Assembly (NCBI GenBank): GCA_949293985.1
Contig: CASFFN010000009.1
Location: 1-39,052 of the forward strand
DNA: 39,052 bases
Reading direction: 5' to 3'
Origin: an uncultured Eubacteriales bacterium
Lineage (GTDB): Bacteria > Bacillota > Clostridia > Oscillospirales > Oscillospiraceae
In this document: piece after piece, positions 31,314 to 39,052 of the stretch
How the letters are laid out: every line of letters starts with the position of its first letter
Position numbering within the stretch: position 1 is the first letter of the stretch
Notes under the pieces: model-generated
What the model saw: the letters and a program-made list of their open reading frames with translations, nothing else
Told to the model about the DNA's origin: nothing
Databases searched by the model: none
Translations under genes and position numbers: made by a program

Positions 31314-32309
31314 TTATTTTTGATTGATCAGACTCCGCAGCTTTTCCTGGGAAATACCCGTAGCCTGAGCAAGGCTTTGCACATAAAGCTGAGGGCTTCT
31401 GTCCGCCAGAAGCAAGGTTTGCCTCGCCTCACCTGTTGTGGCCCGGTAATCTTGCAGGCAGCCGTAAGCCAGGGCTGTATAAGGATCCATGAGATACCGG
31501 TGTCCATGGTAAACGCTGCTGATGATTTGACTGGCACGGCGGCTTCCCACCACAGAAGGAGAAATACCCAGGCTGAGTTCCCGCGTCTGCTCCGGGGTAA
31601 GCACATACGGCGTTTTCTTTGCCAGGCAATCCAGAAAACGGCGGTTTTCCTTCACGCCAAGCGTCGCTGCAATCAGCAATTCCAATCCGGAAGGGTGCTC
31701 CTGTTCCCAGGACTGGGGTGCGCACACTCCCCGCTGCAAAAGGTCCCAAACCGCATCGTTTTCATTACAGGCGTAAAGCATTTTTCCCAAAGGAAGACCC
31801 ATGAGTCTTGCGTACCAGACAGCAACCGGAGTATCAAAAGAATCCGATGTCAAGGCGATATCCACCGTTTCTTCCGGAAAGCAATCCTCCGCGAAAAGAG
31901 CAAACAGCGCCGCAATGCGAATAGCAATGGAGGCCCAGCGGGTCGGGGTATCCCCTACGGAGCCGGACATTTTATTGTAAATTCTTTTCGCCACCGCCTG
32001 ATAGCTGGAATCCAGGCTGTGCCAAAACTCGGCAACGGAAATTCTTATTCCAACAGATACCAAAGCGACGGGGTTTCTGCCAAAGCAGACTTTTACATCC
32101 CAGTCAGAAAGATGAACAGAGAAAAACCGATTCAGAACCTGGGCAAAATTCTCAAAGAAGGTATGGTTTTTCATGTCCTGTAGCTGCTCACGGCTCCAAA
32201 GCGGGACCTGCATAGGCAAAAACAAGCCGCCGTCCGGCGCGCACATTTCCATCAGGGCACGGTTTGCCGTATAGTGATCCGTATGGCTTCTTGTGGTTAC
32301 ATACAACAC
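31314..32309 (-). CDS. Threonine-synthase-like protein without the PLP lysine (probable pseudoenzyme)
   Basis: 331 residues, well short of ThrC (about 490). It keeps the N-terminal ThrC hallmark (YVTTRS, APDGGLFLP at 24-32), the GLPLGKMLYACNEN block (171-184) and RYLMDPYTALAY (271-282). The catalytic FHGPTxAFKD motif reads FWHSLDSSYQAV (95-106), with Gln104 where the PLP lysine belongs, and over 100 residues of the cofactor domain are missing. No stop or frameshift interrupts it. The start is probably GTG 32309, overlapping the dipeptidase gene by 13 bases behind GGGAG; TTG 32306 and TTG 32339 are alternatives. Function unknown. Confidence 0.78.
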   Translation of the reverse strand: MLYVTTRSHTDHYTANRALMEMCAPDGGLFLPMQVPLWSREQLQDMKNHTFFENFAQVLNRFFSVHLSDWDVKVCFGRNPVALVSVGIRISVAEFWHSLDSSYQAVAKRIYNKMSGSVGDTPTRWASIAIRIAALFALFAEDCFPEETVDIALTSDSFDTPVAVWYARLMGLPLGKMLYACNENDAVWDLLQRGVCAPQSWEQEHPSGLELLIAATLGVKENRRFLDCLAKKTPYVLTPEQTRELSLGISPSVVGSRRASQIISSVYHGHRYLMDPYTALAYGCLQDYRATTGEARQTLLLADRSPQLYVQSLAQATGISQEKLRSLINQK

Positions 32310-33241
32310 CGCTGCATCACTCCCATTGCGTTGTTCCAAAAAATATCCCGCACCTGTTGTTCCGACAAGCCCCGTTCCAGCAGCCGCTGGGCCAGCTTTT
32401 CATAGTCCTGCACGCCGGTAAAACCGTCCGGCAGGCTTCCGATTCCGTCCAGGTCTCCGCCCAAAGCAATGTGTTTGCCTACGGGGTCCAAGGTCAGAAA
32501 ATGGAAAATATGGTCGCATACCGTATCCAGATTGGGATTGACCCCCAAAAAGTCCGGACACAGGTTGATACCGGTTACGCCGCCGGTTTTACAGATAGCC
32601 AAAAACATATCGTCTGTCAGATTCCGGCTGACATTGCATACACTGCGGGAATTGGAGTGGGATGCGATGACGGGGGCCTGAGTAATCTCCATAATGTCCC
32701 AGAAACCCTCATCGCTGATGTGACTGACATCCACCACCATTCCCAGGCGCTGGGCTTCTCTGACATAGGCTCTGCCCAGATCCGTCAGGCCGCCGCCGGT
32801 TTTGTGGGAACCGGTCAGCGGATTTTTCTCGTTCCAGCCCAGCGTGGTAATACGGAAGCCCAGGCGGTACAAATCCTCCAGCAGTTCCGGATCAAATCCG
32901 AAGCCAGCCGGTCCTTCAATGGTCAAAATACAGGACATAAGCCCCTTCTCCAAATTTTGAGAAACCTCCTCCGGGGTGTATGCCAGGGAAATCCGCCGAT
33001 AATTTCTCTCTATCTCCCGTAAAATGGTATCGATTTCCCGCTCAAACACCTCTACCGGCTTGGGGCCTCCCCCTACAGTTGTGGTAAAACAGGCAAAGCA
33101 TTGGGCATAGCCTCCAAGGGTGGAAGCTCTGTCCAGGTCAATGTGACAATCATTGCGCTTCAGGCTGCCCGTTTGCTTCAAATCCTCACCCAGCAACGCC
33201 AGAGCTGTGTCACAATGTAAATCAAATACCGGAAACTTCAT
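32297..33241 (-). CDS. Membrane-dipeptidase-family peptidase (M19)
   Basis: 314-residue zinc dipeptidase of the renal dipeptidase family, cytoplasmic here (no signal peptide). Metal ligands are visible: H9 and D11 in DLHCDT, the bridging Glu in ILTIEGPAG, and His in VDVSHISD and IASHSNSR. The C-terminal ALGGDLDGIGSLPDGFTG block is also typical. Bacterial members cleave varied L-,D- or L-,L-dipeptides. It overlaps yraN by four bases (ATGA). Confidence 0.95.
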   Translation of the reverse strand: MKFPVFDLHCDTALALLGEDLKQTGSLKRNDCHIDLDRASTLGGYAQCFACFTTTVGGGPKPVEVFEREIDTILREIERNYRRISLAYTPEEVSQNLEKGLMSCILTIEGPAGFGFDPELLEDLYRLGFRITTLGWNEKNPLTGSHKTGGGLTDLGRAYVREAQRLGMVVDVSHISDEGFWDIMEITQAPVIASHSNSRSVCNVSRNLTDDMFLAICKTGGVTGINLCPDFLGVNPNLDTVCDHIFHFLTLDPVGKHIALGGDLDGIGSLPDGFTGVQDYEKLAQRLLERGLSEQQVRDIFWNNAMGVMQRCCM

Positions 33242-33603
33242 TGAAAGGCATCCTCCCAGTGATAAATTTGGGGATGTTTCGTATTTACCCCATCCTTGGC
33301 GTAGATTTCCACCACGTCAAACCGGCAAGGCAGTTCTGTGGGATACTGGTTCAGATACAGAGCCGCCGTGGTGCGAAGCCTTTCCTGCTTTTTGGAATCT
33401 ACAAATTCACAGGCTCTGGCAAAGGAATCGGATTTGCGCAGCTTGACTTCCACAAAGACCAGGTATTTTCCGTTGGTGACAATCAGGTCTATCTCGCCAA
33501 AACGACAGCGGTACCCGCTGGCCAGCAGCTTATATCGTTTCTTTTGCAGATAGGACGCAGCAACTGCTTCCCCCCAGGCACCTGTCAGGTTATTTGTTCC
33601 CAT
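33238..33603 (-). CDS. yraN: YraN/UPF0102 nuclease-like protein
   Basis: 121-residue protein of the UPF0102 family, with a Holliday-junction-resolvase-like PD-(D/E)xK fold. The core reads RFGEIDLIV then FVEVKLR. Enzymatic activity is not established for the family. It overlaps rnhB by 14 bases, a common Firmicute pairing, and has a weak binding site, so translation is coupled. Confidence 0.94.
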   Translation of the reverse strand: MGTNNLTGAWGEAVAASYLQKKRYKLLASGYRCRFGEIDLIVTNGKYLVFVEVKLRKSDSFARACEFVDSKKQERLRTTAALYLNQYPTELPCRFDVVEIYAKDGVNTKHPQIYHWEDAFQ

Positions 33604-34204
33604 AAAACTTCTTCAAAAATGTCATACGGTGAATTTCACAGGGGCCCAGCGCTTCCAAAGCGGCATAGTGAGCTTTGGTTCCGTAGCCCTTGTGAATCTC
33701 AAATCCATAGCCGGGATAAGTCTCGGCCATTTTCATCATGTAATCATCCCGGGTAACTTTTGCCAGAATAGAAGCGGCAGCAATGCTGGCGCTCAGGCTG
33801 TCTCCGTGGACCACAGTCTGGGTTTCCACCCCAAAATCCCGGGACCGGTTTCCGTCTATCAGCACAATGTCCGGTTGGCAGGGCAGTGCTTTCAGCGCCC
33901 GCTCCATAGCCAGGAAGGTGGCCTGTAAAATATTCAGTTCATCAATCTCCTTGTGATCCGCAAATGCAACGGCATATCCCAGCGCCTTTTCCTGAATGAC
34001 AGGAAACAGCTCCCGGCGGCGCTTATCGGATAGCTTCTTGCTGTCGTCCAGTCCCGGAATCTCACAGCCGAAGGGAAGCACTACCGCAGCGGCGCATACC
34101 GGCCCTGCCAGAGGCCCCCGCCCCGCTTCATCTACACCGCAGACGCACCGGTATCCCCTGACGCGATATGTCTCCTCGATTTCCCACATATTTTTCTGGC
34201 TCAT
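33590..34204 (-). CDS. rnhB: Ribonuclease HII
   Basis: 204-residue Mn/Mg nuclease that removes RNA from RNA-DNA hybrids and single ribonucleotides from DNA. DEAGRGPLAGP (25-35) supplies the first catalytic acids; LIDGN and the DYMM region supply the others. The ATGA overlap with rbgA at 34201-34204 fixes the start. The rbgA-rnhB-yraN order is conserved in Firmicutes. Confidence 0.97.
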   Translation of the reverse strand: MSQKNMWEIEETYRVRGYRCVCGVDEAGRGPLAGPVCAAAVVLPFGCEIPGLDDSKKLSDKRRRELFPVIQEKALGYAVAFADHKEIDELNILQATFLAMERALKALPCQPDIVLIDGNRSRDFGVETQTVVHGDSLSASIAAASILAKVTRDDYMMKMAETYPGYGFEIHKGYGTKAHYAALEALGPCEIHRMTFLKKFYGNK

Positions 34205-35070
34205 TGTATATCCTCCGGGCTTTCCAGCGTTATCCGACCCAGTTTGCCGGAGCGGTATTCCTCCAGCAAGACCCTGGCCATGCGCTCGGTGTTGATCTCT
34301 CCTCTTGCCATCAGGAAGCCCCGCTTTCTGCCGGCTTCCTCCAAGAGAGCATATCCGGGAGTCTGCTCCGGCATATCCAGTTTATAGCGTTCCCGAACAG
34401 TCTGTGGATAATATTTCCAGAGAAGCTCCATGAGATTGGCCGCCAGTTCTTCCAGGTCAATCACATCTTCCTTTACCGCTCCGGTATAGGCCAGCTTCAT
34501 GCCTACCTGGGGATCCTCAAATTTTGGCCACAAAATACCGGGGGTGTCCAGCAAAAGAAGGCCGCTGTCCACTGTTACCCACTGCTTGCCTCTGGTAACG
34601 CCGGGACGATTTTCCGCCTTGGCGCCCTTCCTGCCGGAGATTTGATTGATGAGAGTGGATTTTCCTACATTGGGAATTCCCACAATCATCACCCGTACTG
34701 GGCGGTTCATTCCCCTGGCGGCGTTGCGCTGGATTTTCTCCCGCAGTACACTTTGGACGGCCGGCTGAAAATCGCCGATGCCTTTCCGGGTTTTGCAGTC
34801 CGTTGCAATAGGAGCCATTCCCTTCTCTCTGAAATAGGCCATCCATTTCCTGGTAGCACCAGGATCCGCCAAATCCATCCGGTTCAGGACAATAATTCTG
34901 GGTTTTTCCCCACAGATTCCATCGATGTCCGGATTTCTGCTGGAAATGGGAATTCTGGCGTCCACAATTTCACACACCGCATCCACTTGCTTCAGGTCAG
35001 CTTCAATCTGGCGGCGTGTTTTGGTCATATGACCGGGATACCACTGTATGTTCATGGATTTTTCGTCCAT
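34201..35070 (-). CDS. rbgA: Ribosome-biogenesis GTPase RbgA (YlqF)
   Basis: 289-residue circularly permuted GTPase needed for late 50S assembly. The G motifs are in permuted order: G4 NRMD (63-66), then G1 GIPNVGKS (131-138), then G3 DTPG (175-178). The WYPGHMTK N-terminus is the family hallmark. The start codon overlaps the lepB stop by one base. Confidence 0.97.
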   Translation of the reverse strand: MDEKSMNIQWYPGHMTKTRRQIEADLKQVDAVCEIVDARIPISSRNPDIDGICGEKPRIIVLNRMDLADPGATRKWMAYFREKGMAPIATDCKTRKGIGDFQPAVQSVLREKIQRNAARGMNRPVRVMIVGIPNVGKSTLINQISGRKGAKAENRPGVTRGKQWVTVDSGLLLLDTPGILWPKFEDPQVGMKLAYTGAVKEDVIDLEELAANLMELLWKYYPQTVRERYKLDMPEQTPGYALLEEAGRKRGFLMARGEINTERMARVLLEEYRSGKLGRITLESPEDIQ

Positions 35071-35723
35071 CAGCCAATCACTCCAATCCGGCCAAAATCA
35101 CGCTTCCCGGTATTCACGCTGGCGCCGGGAAATACGAGAAAGACCGCCTTCCCCAAAATCTCACGGGTATCAATCAGTCCAATCTCCGGATTGCGGCTGT
35201 CCTTGGAATTGTTGCGGTTATCGCCCATAACAAAAACGCAGCCTTCCGCAACCTGTAGTGGAAACTGGATTCCCTCCTGTAAATTCGTAGGGGTGTTCAC
35301 ATAGGGCTCCTCCAGCGGTACATTATCCACATACACAATCCCGGAGGAAAAGTCAATATCCACCCACTGCCCTTCCGTGGCAATCACACGCTTGATAATG
35401 GGCTCGCCATTTTCAAAAGAATCCTTGGTGGCCACAATAATGTCTCCTTGCTTCGGGGGGAAATAAAATACATTATTCAAAAGGAGCAGATAGTCTCCGT
35501 CCATAAGAGTGTTGTTCATGGATGGGCCGGATACAACCACAACCCGAAACAAAAGCAAGAAAACAAGCAATACACCGGCCAAAAGGAAGACCATATCGTG
35601 CAGGTAGGATACGATGGTTTTTCTTTTCTGCATAACGGTGTCGACGGGATTTTCCTCCCCGTTTCTGATTGGCTGCACAGCCTCCTGTCCGGTGGGGTAA
35701 TGCTTCTCTTCGTAATTTTCCAA
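35070..35723 (-). CDS. lepB: Signal peptidase I
   Basis: 217-residue membrane serine protease that removes signal peptides. One membrane helix (about 42-62) is followed by catalytic S68 in SGPSMNNTL and K111 in IIKRVIATEG, and the box MGDNRNNSKDSR. The frame is open far upstream, but that part overlaps rplS and its terminator. The best start is TTG 35723, seven bases after GGAGG. It sits between rplS and rbgA, a frequent Firmicute order. Confidence 0.94.
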   Translation of the reverse strand: MENYEEKHYPTGQEAVQPIRNGEENPVDTVMQKRKTIVSYLHDMVFLLAGVLLVFLLLFRVVVVSGPSMNNTLMDGDYLLLLNNVFYFPPKQGDIIVATKDSFENGEPIIKRVIATEGQWVDIDFSSGIVYVDNVPLEEPYVNTPTNLQEGIQFPLQVAEGCVFVMGDNRNNSKDSRNPEIGLIDTREILGKAVFLVFPGASVNTGKRDFGRIGVIG

Positions 35724-35789
35724 AATGCTTCCTCCAATCCTTTGAGGCTTTTCCTGAGTACCTTGTAAGTATAAACGATTTTGGCAAAT

Positions 35790-35817
35790 AAAAAAAGAGG
35801 GTTGCCCCTCTTTTTTT
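35790..35817 (-). terminator. Terminator after rplS
   Basis: GAGGG/CCCTC stem with TTGC loop, extended by seven A-T pairs, arms 35790-35801 and 35806-35817. On the minus strand the second arm is itself a T-run. lepB and the genes beyond must be reached by read-through or a separate promoter I could not identify. Confidence 0.85.
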
Positions 35818-35829
35818 ATTCTTTTTGCA

Positions 35830-36171
35830 TTAGATCTTCTCTTTGACCTTGGCAGCCTTGCCGAAGCGGTCACGCAGGTAGTACAGCTTGGCACGGCGAA
35901 CCTTGCCCTTGCGGACAGTCTCCACGGAAGCAATGCGGGGAGAGTGCACAGGGAAAACCTTCTCACAGCCAACACCGTAGCTGATACGACGAACGGTGAT
36001 GGTCTCGCCGATGCCGCCATGCTTGCGAGCGATGATGGTGCCTTCAAACACCTGAATACGCTCACGGGAGCCTTCCTTGATCCGAACATGCACACGAACG
36101 GTGTCGCCGACCCGCATCTCGGGCAGCTCAGGCTTCATGTACTGGCTGGAAAGAGCCTTAACCAAATCCAT
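35830..36171 (-). CDS. rplS: 50S ribosomal protein L19
   Basis: 113-residue ribosomal protein at the 30S-50S interface. Family blocks are [29 protein letters not shown] and [19 protein letters not shown] precedes ATG 36171. It has a strong promoter and a 95-base structured leader. Confidence 0.98.
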   Translation of the reverse strand: MDLVKALSSQYMKPELPEMRVGDTVRVHVRIKEGSRERIQVFEGTIIARKHGGIGETITVRRISYGVGCEKVFPVHSPRIASVETVRKGKVRRAKLYYLRDRFGKAAKVKEKI

Positions 36172-36177
36172 ATCTAT

Positions 36178-36265
36178 TTCCTCCTTATAATTGGGCGTTC
36201 ATGCGGCGTATAGCTCCGGCGATATGGTTCCCGGCACCGCAGAGGACACACCTTGTTTTCAGGCC
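36178..36265 (-). ncRNA. Possible autoregulatory rplS leader RNA
   Basis: The transcript leader between the promoter and rplS contains complementary segments on the minus strand: GCGG with CCGC as an outer stem, and CCGG with CCGG inside. L19 leaders that sense the protein are known in Firmicutes, but I cannot confirm the consensus by eye. Inference only. Confidence 0.35.
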
Positions 36266-36270
36266 GAATT

Positions 36271-36299
36271 ACTATATCATGGATTTGTCCAAAAATCAA
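36271..36299 (-). promoter_or_regulatory. Sigma-A promoter of rplS, extended -10
   Basis: On the minus strand TTGATT (36294-36299), 17 bases, TATAGT (36271-36276), with TG one base before the -10 (extended -10). Confidence 0.75.
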
Positions 36300-36345
36300 G
36301 ATAAATTTTATAGGAAATGCTGAAATTTTTGGAAATTCTCCGGTG

Positions 36346-37548
36346 TTATTCCTTTTGCGGTAAATCCTTCTGCCCTGGAAGGTCTGCCGGTACCTCCACG
36401 CCAATCATCTCTTTGCACCGATATTTTCCGTGCAAAACCAACGCATCTTGCTCCTGAGAAAAGTCCTCTTGTATTTCCAGAATTTCTCCCGCAATCATAT
36501 GGGATTGCAGGTAGCGCTTCGCATATTCTGACACATCCCACTGATTTACCGTCACGGTTTCCTCTGTCTCGTAAAATGTATAGGTGGTCTTTTCCAGGGT
36601 AACCGGCAGCGTAAACCCTCCGGGCAGGGTCAGACAGTACCGCTGAACGGTTTTTACCGAATCTGACGGATCGCTTTCCCACATCCGGGTATCTCCCCAG
36701 GAATATTGACGGCTGCCTACAATCAGTGTATACACATGATACTCCTTTTGCGAATTCACTCTGGTTTCTGCCTTTGCCGGGACAAGCGCCTGGATGCTTT
36801 GCAGGGTTTGTCCGTAAATTTCACCGTCCGCCCTGACCGCCTGTATGGTCAGACCGCAGTCGGTATACCCGGACACCAGAATCTGCCCCTTCCGTACCGC
36901 CTGCCCTACGGAACACAGAGCATTTCCCTCCCGCACGGTGCATGAGAGTATCACGCCGTCTGTTTTGGCAACGATGTGGGATACTGGATAGTCCGCATTG
37001 GGAACCTTTTCTTGCTCGGGCTGCTCCTCCACAGAGATTTCTGCCACACAGCCGGATATATTGACTCCAACCCATTGCAGCTGTGGGATATTCTCCAGAA
37101 GCCCGTTTTTAATTCTCTCACTGCGAACCTCCCGGTTGCTGACGCCAAAGGAAAGACCGTATCCCCGAGCCTGCTCCAGAATATACCTGGCGGGCACCTG
37201 TTCGCTGCCGTTTACCGTAACAAACAGCACCCTTGTGGACAAAAACAGGAAGAACACGAGATACAGAAAAAGTCCCGCTACCAATACCGGACGATGTCGC
37301 AGAGAACGCAGCCTCCAGTAGATTCCCAGGCGCTTTGTTTCCCGAATCTCATCCCCAAACGGTTCCAAAAGCTGAACCAGCCGGGGATAATCCCCCTTTG
37401 CAACACAAGCGGATATGCACAGATTCCCGCGGACGGCAATCTTTTCCAGAGTGATACCCGCTTCGTTTAACCGTCTGAGGGAACGGCTGATGTCCGCTCC
37501 TGTAATCTCAATTTGCAGCATCCCCCGCAAGGACTTCCATAAGCCCAT
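36346..37548 (-). CDS. yqfD: Sporulation protein YqfD
   Basis: 400-residue membrane protein, required in Bacillus for engulfment-stage sporulation as part of the sigma-E regulon. A soluble N-terminal domain (1-85) is followed by a hydrophobic helix (about 88-110), then a long extracytoplasmic beta-rich region with GVNISGCVAEISVEEQ and the VAKTDGVILSCTVREGNALCSVGQAVRKG stretch typical of the family. It begins three bases after yqfC. Confidence 0.93.
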   Translation of the reverse strand: MGLWKSLRGMLQIEITGADISRSLRRLNEAGITLEKIAVRGNLCISACVAKGDYPRLVQLLEPFGDEIRETKRLGIYWRLRSLRHRPVLVAGLFLYLVFFLFLSTRVLFVTVNGSEQVPARYILEQARGYGLSFGVSNREVRSERIKNGLLENIPQLQWVGVNISGCVAEISVEEQPEQEKVPNADYPVSHIVAKTDGVILSCTVREGNALCSVGQAVRKGQILVSGYTDCGLTIQAVRADGEIYGQTLQSIQALVPAKAETRVNSQKEYHVYTLIVGSRQYSWGDTRMWESDPSDSVKTVQRYCLTLPGGFTLPVTLEKTTYTFYETEETVTVNQWDVSEYAKRYLQSHMIAGEILEIQEDFSQEQDALVLHGKYRCKEMIGVEVPADLPGQKDLPQKE

Positions 37549-37551
37549 AAG

Positions 37552-37830
37552 CTACCCCCTGTGAAGCAGTTTGATTTCATTGATTTTTCCCGTGATAATC
37601 AGTCTTTCTTTGCTCATATAGGCAAGCGACAACCGGCTGCCGTTGATTTCCAGACATCCGTACCGCACTTTGACGCATATCATCACATCCGAATATCCAG
37701 TAACGCCCTGATGATTTTCAATCAGAACCCGGTTTCCACCGGTTAACTCCAGCACCGGAAGACCTGGTATCGACTGGGATGTCATATCGGTAACCGCCGT
37801 CACCCGCTCCAGTAGCCGTTTTCGCCGCAT
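37552..37830 (-). CDS. yqfC: Sporulation protein YqfC (YabP-like)
   Basis: 92-residue sporulation protein of the YabP/YqfC family. Typical features are the ENHQGVTGYSD block and the ending SKERLIITGKINEI. It forms the conserved yqfC-yqfD pair. AAGGGGGC precedes ATG 37830. Confidence 0.92.
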   Translation of the reverse strand: MRRKRLLERVTAVTDMTSQSIPGLPVLELTGGNRVLIENHQGVTGYSDVMICVKVRYGCLEINGSRLSLAYMSKERLIITGKINEIKLLHRG

Positions 37831-37850
37831 ATCCGTGCCCCCTTTTTATT

Positions 37851-37878
37851 ATCCTATGACATTTAAGCCAAAAATTGC
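37851..37878 (-). promoter_or_regulatory. Tentative sigma-E-like promoter of yqfCD
   Basis: On the minus strand GCAATTT (37872-37878), 13 bases, CATAGGAT (37851-37858). It matches the Bacillus sigma-E consensus in part; the known sigma-E control of yqfCD makes it plausible. Confidence 0.3.
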
Positions 37879-37883
37879 TCCCC

Positions 37884-37912
37884 GGTATATTTTTCTCCGA
37901 GAGTAATACCAT
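37884..37912 (+). promoter_or_regulatory. Tentative sigma-E-like promoter of the spoVV-like gene
   Basis: GGTATATT (37884-37891), 13 bases, AATACCAT (37905-37912). The -35 is close to the sigma-E consensus and the -10 partly so; 33 bases before the start codon. Confidence 0.4.
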
Positions 37913-37945
37913 AGACCATAACCACAATAATAGGGAGATGACCGT

Positions 37946-38947
37946 GTGAAAAAGTATCTTTTCTCGCTTCCTGCCATGCTGATTCTGATTCTGGACAGTA
38001 AAACCGCCATTGCCGGCGGACAGGAGGGAATCGAGCTTTGCCTGCGCACGGTCATTCCGTCCCTCTTCCCCTTTATCCTGATTACCCAATATCTGTGCGG
38101 CAATCTGACAGGGCAAAATCTGAAAATTCTGCACCCCCTCGAAAAACTGTGCCGGGTGCCGGAAGGAAGCGGTGGATTGCTGATAACCGGCTTTCTTGGT
38201 GGCTATCCGGTTGGGGCCAGCAGCGTATACAGCGCCTGGAAGAGCGGTCAGCTGACCGATTCCCAGGGGCAGCGTATGCTGGGCTTTCTGAATAACGCAG
38301 GCCCGGCGTTCGTATTTGGAATCGGTGCGGCGCTGTTTACCAATCCACTGGTCACATGGACGGTTTGGCTCAGTCACATTTTGTGTGCCATTTTCACAGC
38401 CATGCTGTTGCCGGGAGAAAAGCAAACATCTCAGATTGCGGATGTTCCCCGGGAAGCTACTATGGTACAGTGCCTGAAACACACGATTCTGGTTTTGGCA
38501 CAGGTTTGCGGATGGGTCATTTTTTTCCGTACGATTCTTGCTTTCCTTTTCTCTTTTCTCGGTAGTGGAACACCTCTTGAGATGAGAGCCGTGATTGCCG
38601 GCGCTTTAGAGCTAACAAACGGCAGTCTGCTTCTGCAAACCATCCCCCAGGAGTGGGCGCGCTATCTGATGTTTACCCTCTTTCTCAATATGGGAGGACT
38701 GTGTGTTGCCATGCAGACCATGTCCGTTGTGGGAGAACTGGGAATTGGGATGTACTGGCGGGGAAAACTGATGCAATCTCTGCTGGGCGCCCTATTCTCT
38801 GTGATGCTGCTTCCCGCTCTGTTTCCCCTTTCCCACGCTTTTACCCGTGCAGCCTATCTTGCCGCCATTCCCGTTCTTGGGCTGGCCGTACTCCTGTGGG
38901 GGAAATATTTAAAAAACAGCTGGCATTTTGAAAAAATTGGTGTATAA
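37946..38947 (+). CDS. YlbJ/SpoVV-like membrane transporter
   Basis: 333-residue polytopic membrane protein with about eight hydrophobic segments, of the nucleoside-recognition/Gate family. Conserved stretches are PSLFPFILITQYL, GFLGGYPVGA and GFLNNAGPAFVFG. The Bacillus homologue SpoVV carries dipicolinic acid across the mother-cell-derived spore membrane. The start is GTG 37946 behind AGGGAG. It is divergent from yqfCD, another sporulation pair. A sporulation role is likely; the substrate is inferred from the family. Confidence 0.87.
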   Translation: MKKYLFSLPAMLILILDSKTAIAGGQEGIELCLRTVIPSLFPFILITQYLCGNLTGQNLKILHPLEKLCRVPEGSGGLLITGFLGGYPVGASSVYSAWKSGQLTDSQGQRMLGFLNNAGPAFVFGIGAALFTNPLVTWTVWLSHILCAIFTAMLLPGEKQTSQIADVPREATMVQCLKHTILVLAQVCGWVIFFRTILAFLFSFLGSGTPLEMRAVIAGALELTNGSLLLQTIPQEWARYLMFTLFLNMGGLCVAMQTMSVVGELGIGMYWRGKLMQSLLGALFSVMLLPALFPLSHAFTRAAYLAAIPVLGLAVLLWGKYLKNSWHFEKIGV

Positions 38948-39017
38948 TATAAGGGAAACTCTGAATAAATCGCCTTCGACTGGACAGCGGATCTTTTTCG
39001 CCATCCATGCAGAATGA

Positions 39018-39051
39018 AAAACCGGAAATACACAAAGTATTCCCCGGTTTT
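39018..39051 (+). terminator. Terminator-like hairpin at the right edge
   Basis: AAAACCGG (39018-39025) pairs with CCGGTTTT (39044-39051), with an inner AATAC/GTATT stem. The window ends before any T-run can be judged. Confidence 0.45.
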
Positions 39052-39052
39052 C

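Noticed and set aside
35724..36095. Upstream extension of the lepB frame
   Set aside because: Overlaps rplS in another frame and passes through the rplS terminator; translation is compositionally odd; TTG 35723 has a good GGAGG site.
38920..38948. TATAAT with a CTGGCA-like -35 at the end of the spoVV-like gene
   Set aside because: The -35 is poor, the -10 overlaps a stop codon and no gene follows within the window.

Overview
The window looks like chromosomal DNA of a spore-forming, anaerobic Clostridia member, probably Oscillospiraceae/Ruminococcaceae (inferred from gene content and style, not from a marker search). Evidence: sporulation genes (a fused cotJA-cotJB plus cotJC, cwlD, yqfC-yqfD, a ylbJ/spoVV-like gene), a type III glutamine synthetase, Gram-positive cell-wall genes, strong AGGAGG ribosome binding sites, intermediate GC content and dense co-directional operons. 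I see no rRNA, tRNA, CRISPR array, prophage or complete insertion sequence. Nearly everything is ordinary core genome; the interest lies in several conserved-looking enzymes that have lost catalytic residues and in a few compact regulatory structures.

Layout. 1-4444: glnN (minus), and diverging from it a class I aminotransferase and a LUD-domain gene. 4464-6154: a small membrane protein of unknown function and pfkA, both minus. 6155-6488: a gene-free stretch with nested inverted repeats that runs into the promoter of a Xer-type tyrosine recombinase (6489-7487). 7547-9695 (minus): cwlD and radA. 9814-10847: the cotJ spore-coat pair. 10937-11884: a polyprenyl-phosphate-type glycosyltransferase. 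11926-13936 (minus): a D,D-carboxypeptidase and a family 4 uracil-DNA glycosylase. 14035-17764: comEA-like gene, response regulator, histidine kinase, GerMN lipoprotein and exonuclease III. 17685-20111 (minus): NAD(P)HX dehydratase, a lipoprotein, mazF and a hypothetical gene.

20245-24159 is a tight five-gene plus-strand operon behind a near-consensus promoter: murT-like, gatD-like, alanine-racemase-like, ybaK-like and a TSCPD-domain gene. The GatD homologue lacks both the catalytic cysteine and the catalytic histidine, the MurT homologue has lost the family's NPAG, DRYGE and RDxSW-type motifs, and the racemase homologue has lost several substrate-contacting residues. This is the best candidate in the window for an undescribed activity. 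I suggest a diverged cell-wall ligase with its own amino-acid supply, but the substrate is unknown.

24217-30497 (minus): the proteostasis operon tig-clpP-clpX-lon-engB. 30613-36171 (minus): rplS, lepB, rbgA, rnhB, yraN, a dipeptidase, a threonine-synthase-like pseudoenzyme and a metallophosphoesterase, mostly with overlapping stop and start codons. 36346-37830 (minus): yqfC-yqfD, divergent from a spoVV-like membrane protein (37946-38947). The last 100 bases hold a terminator-like hairpin and a short sequence resembling an IS5-type terminal repeat.
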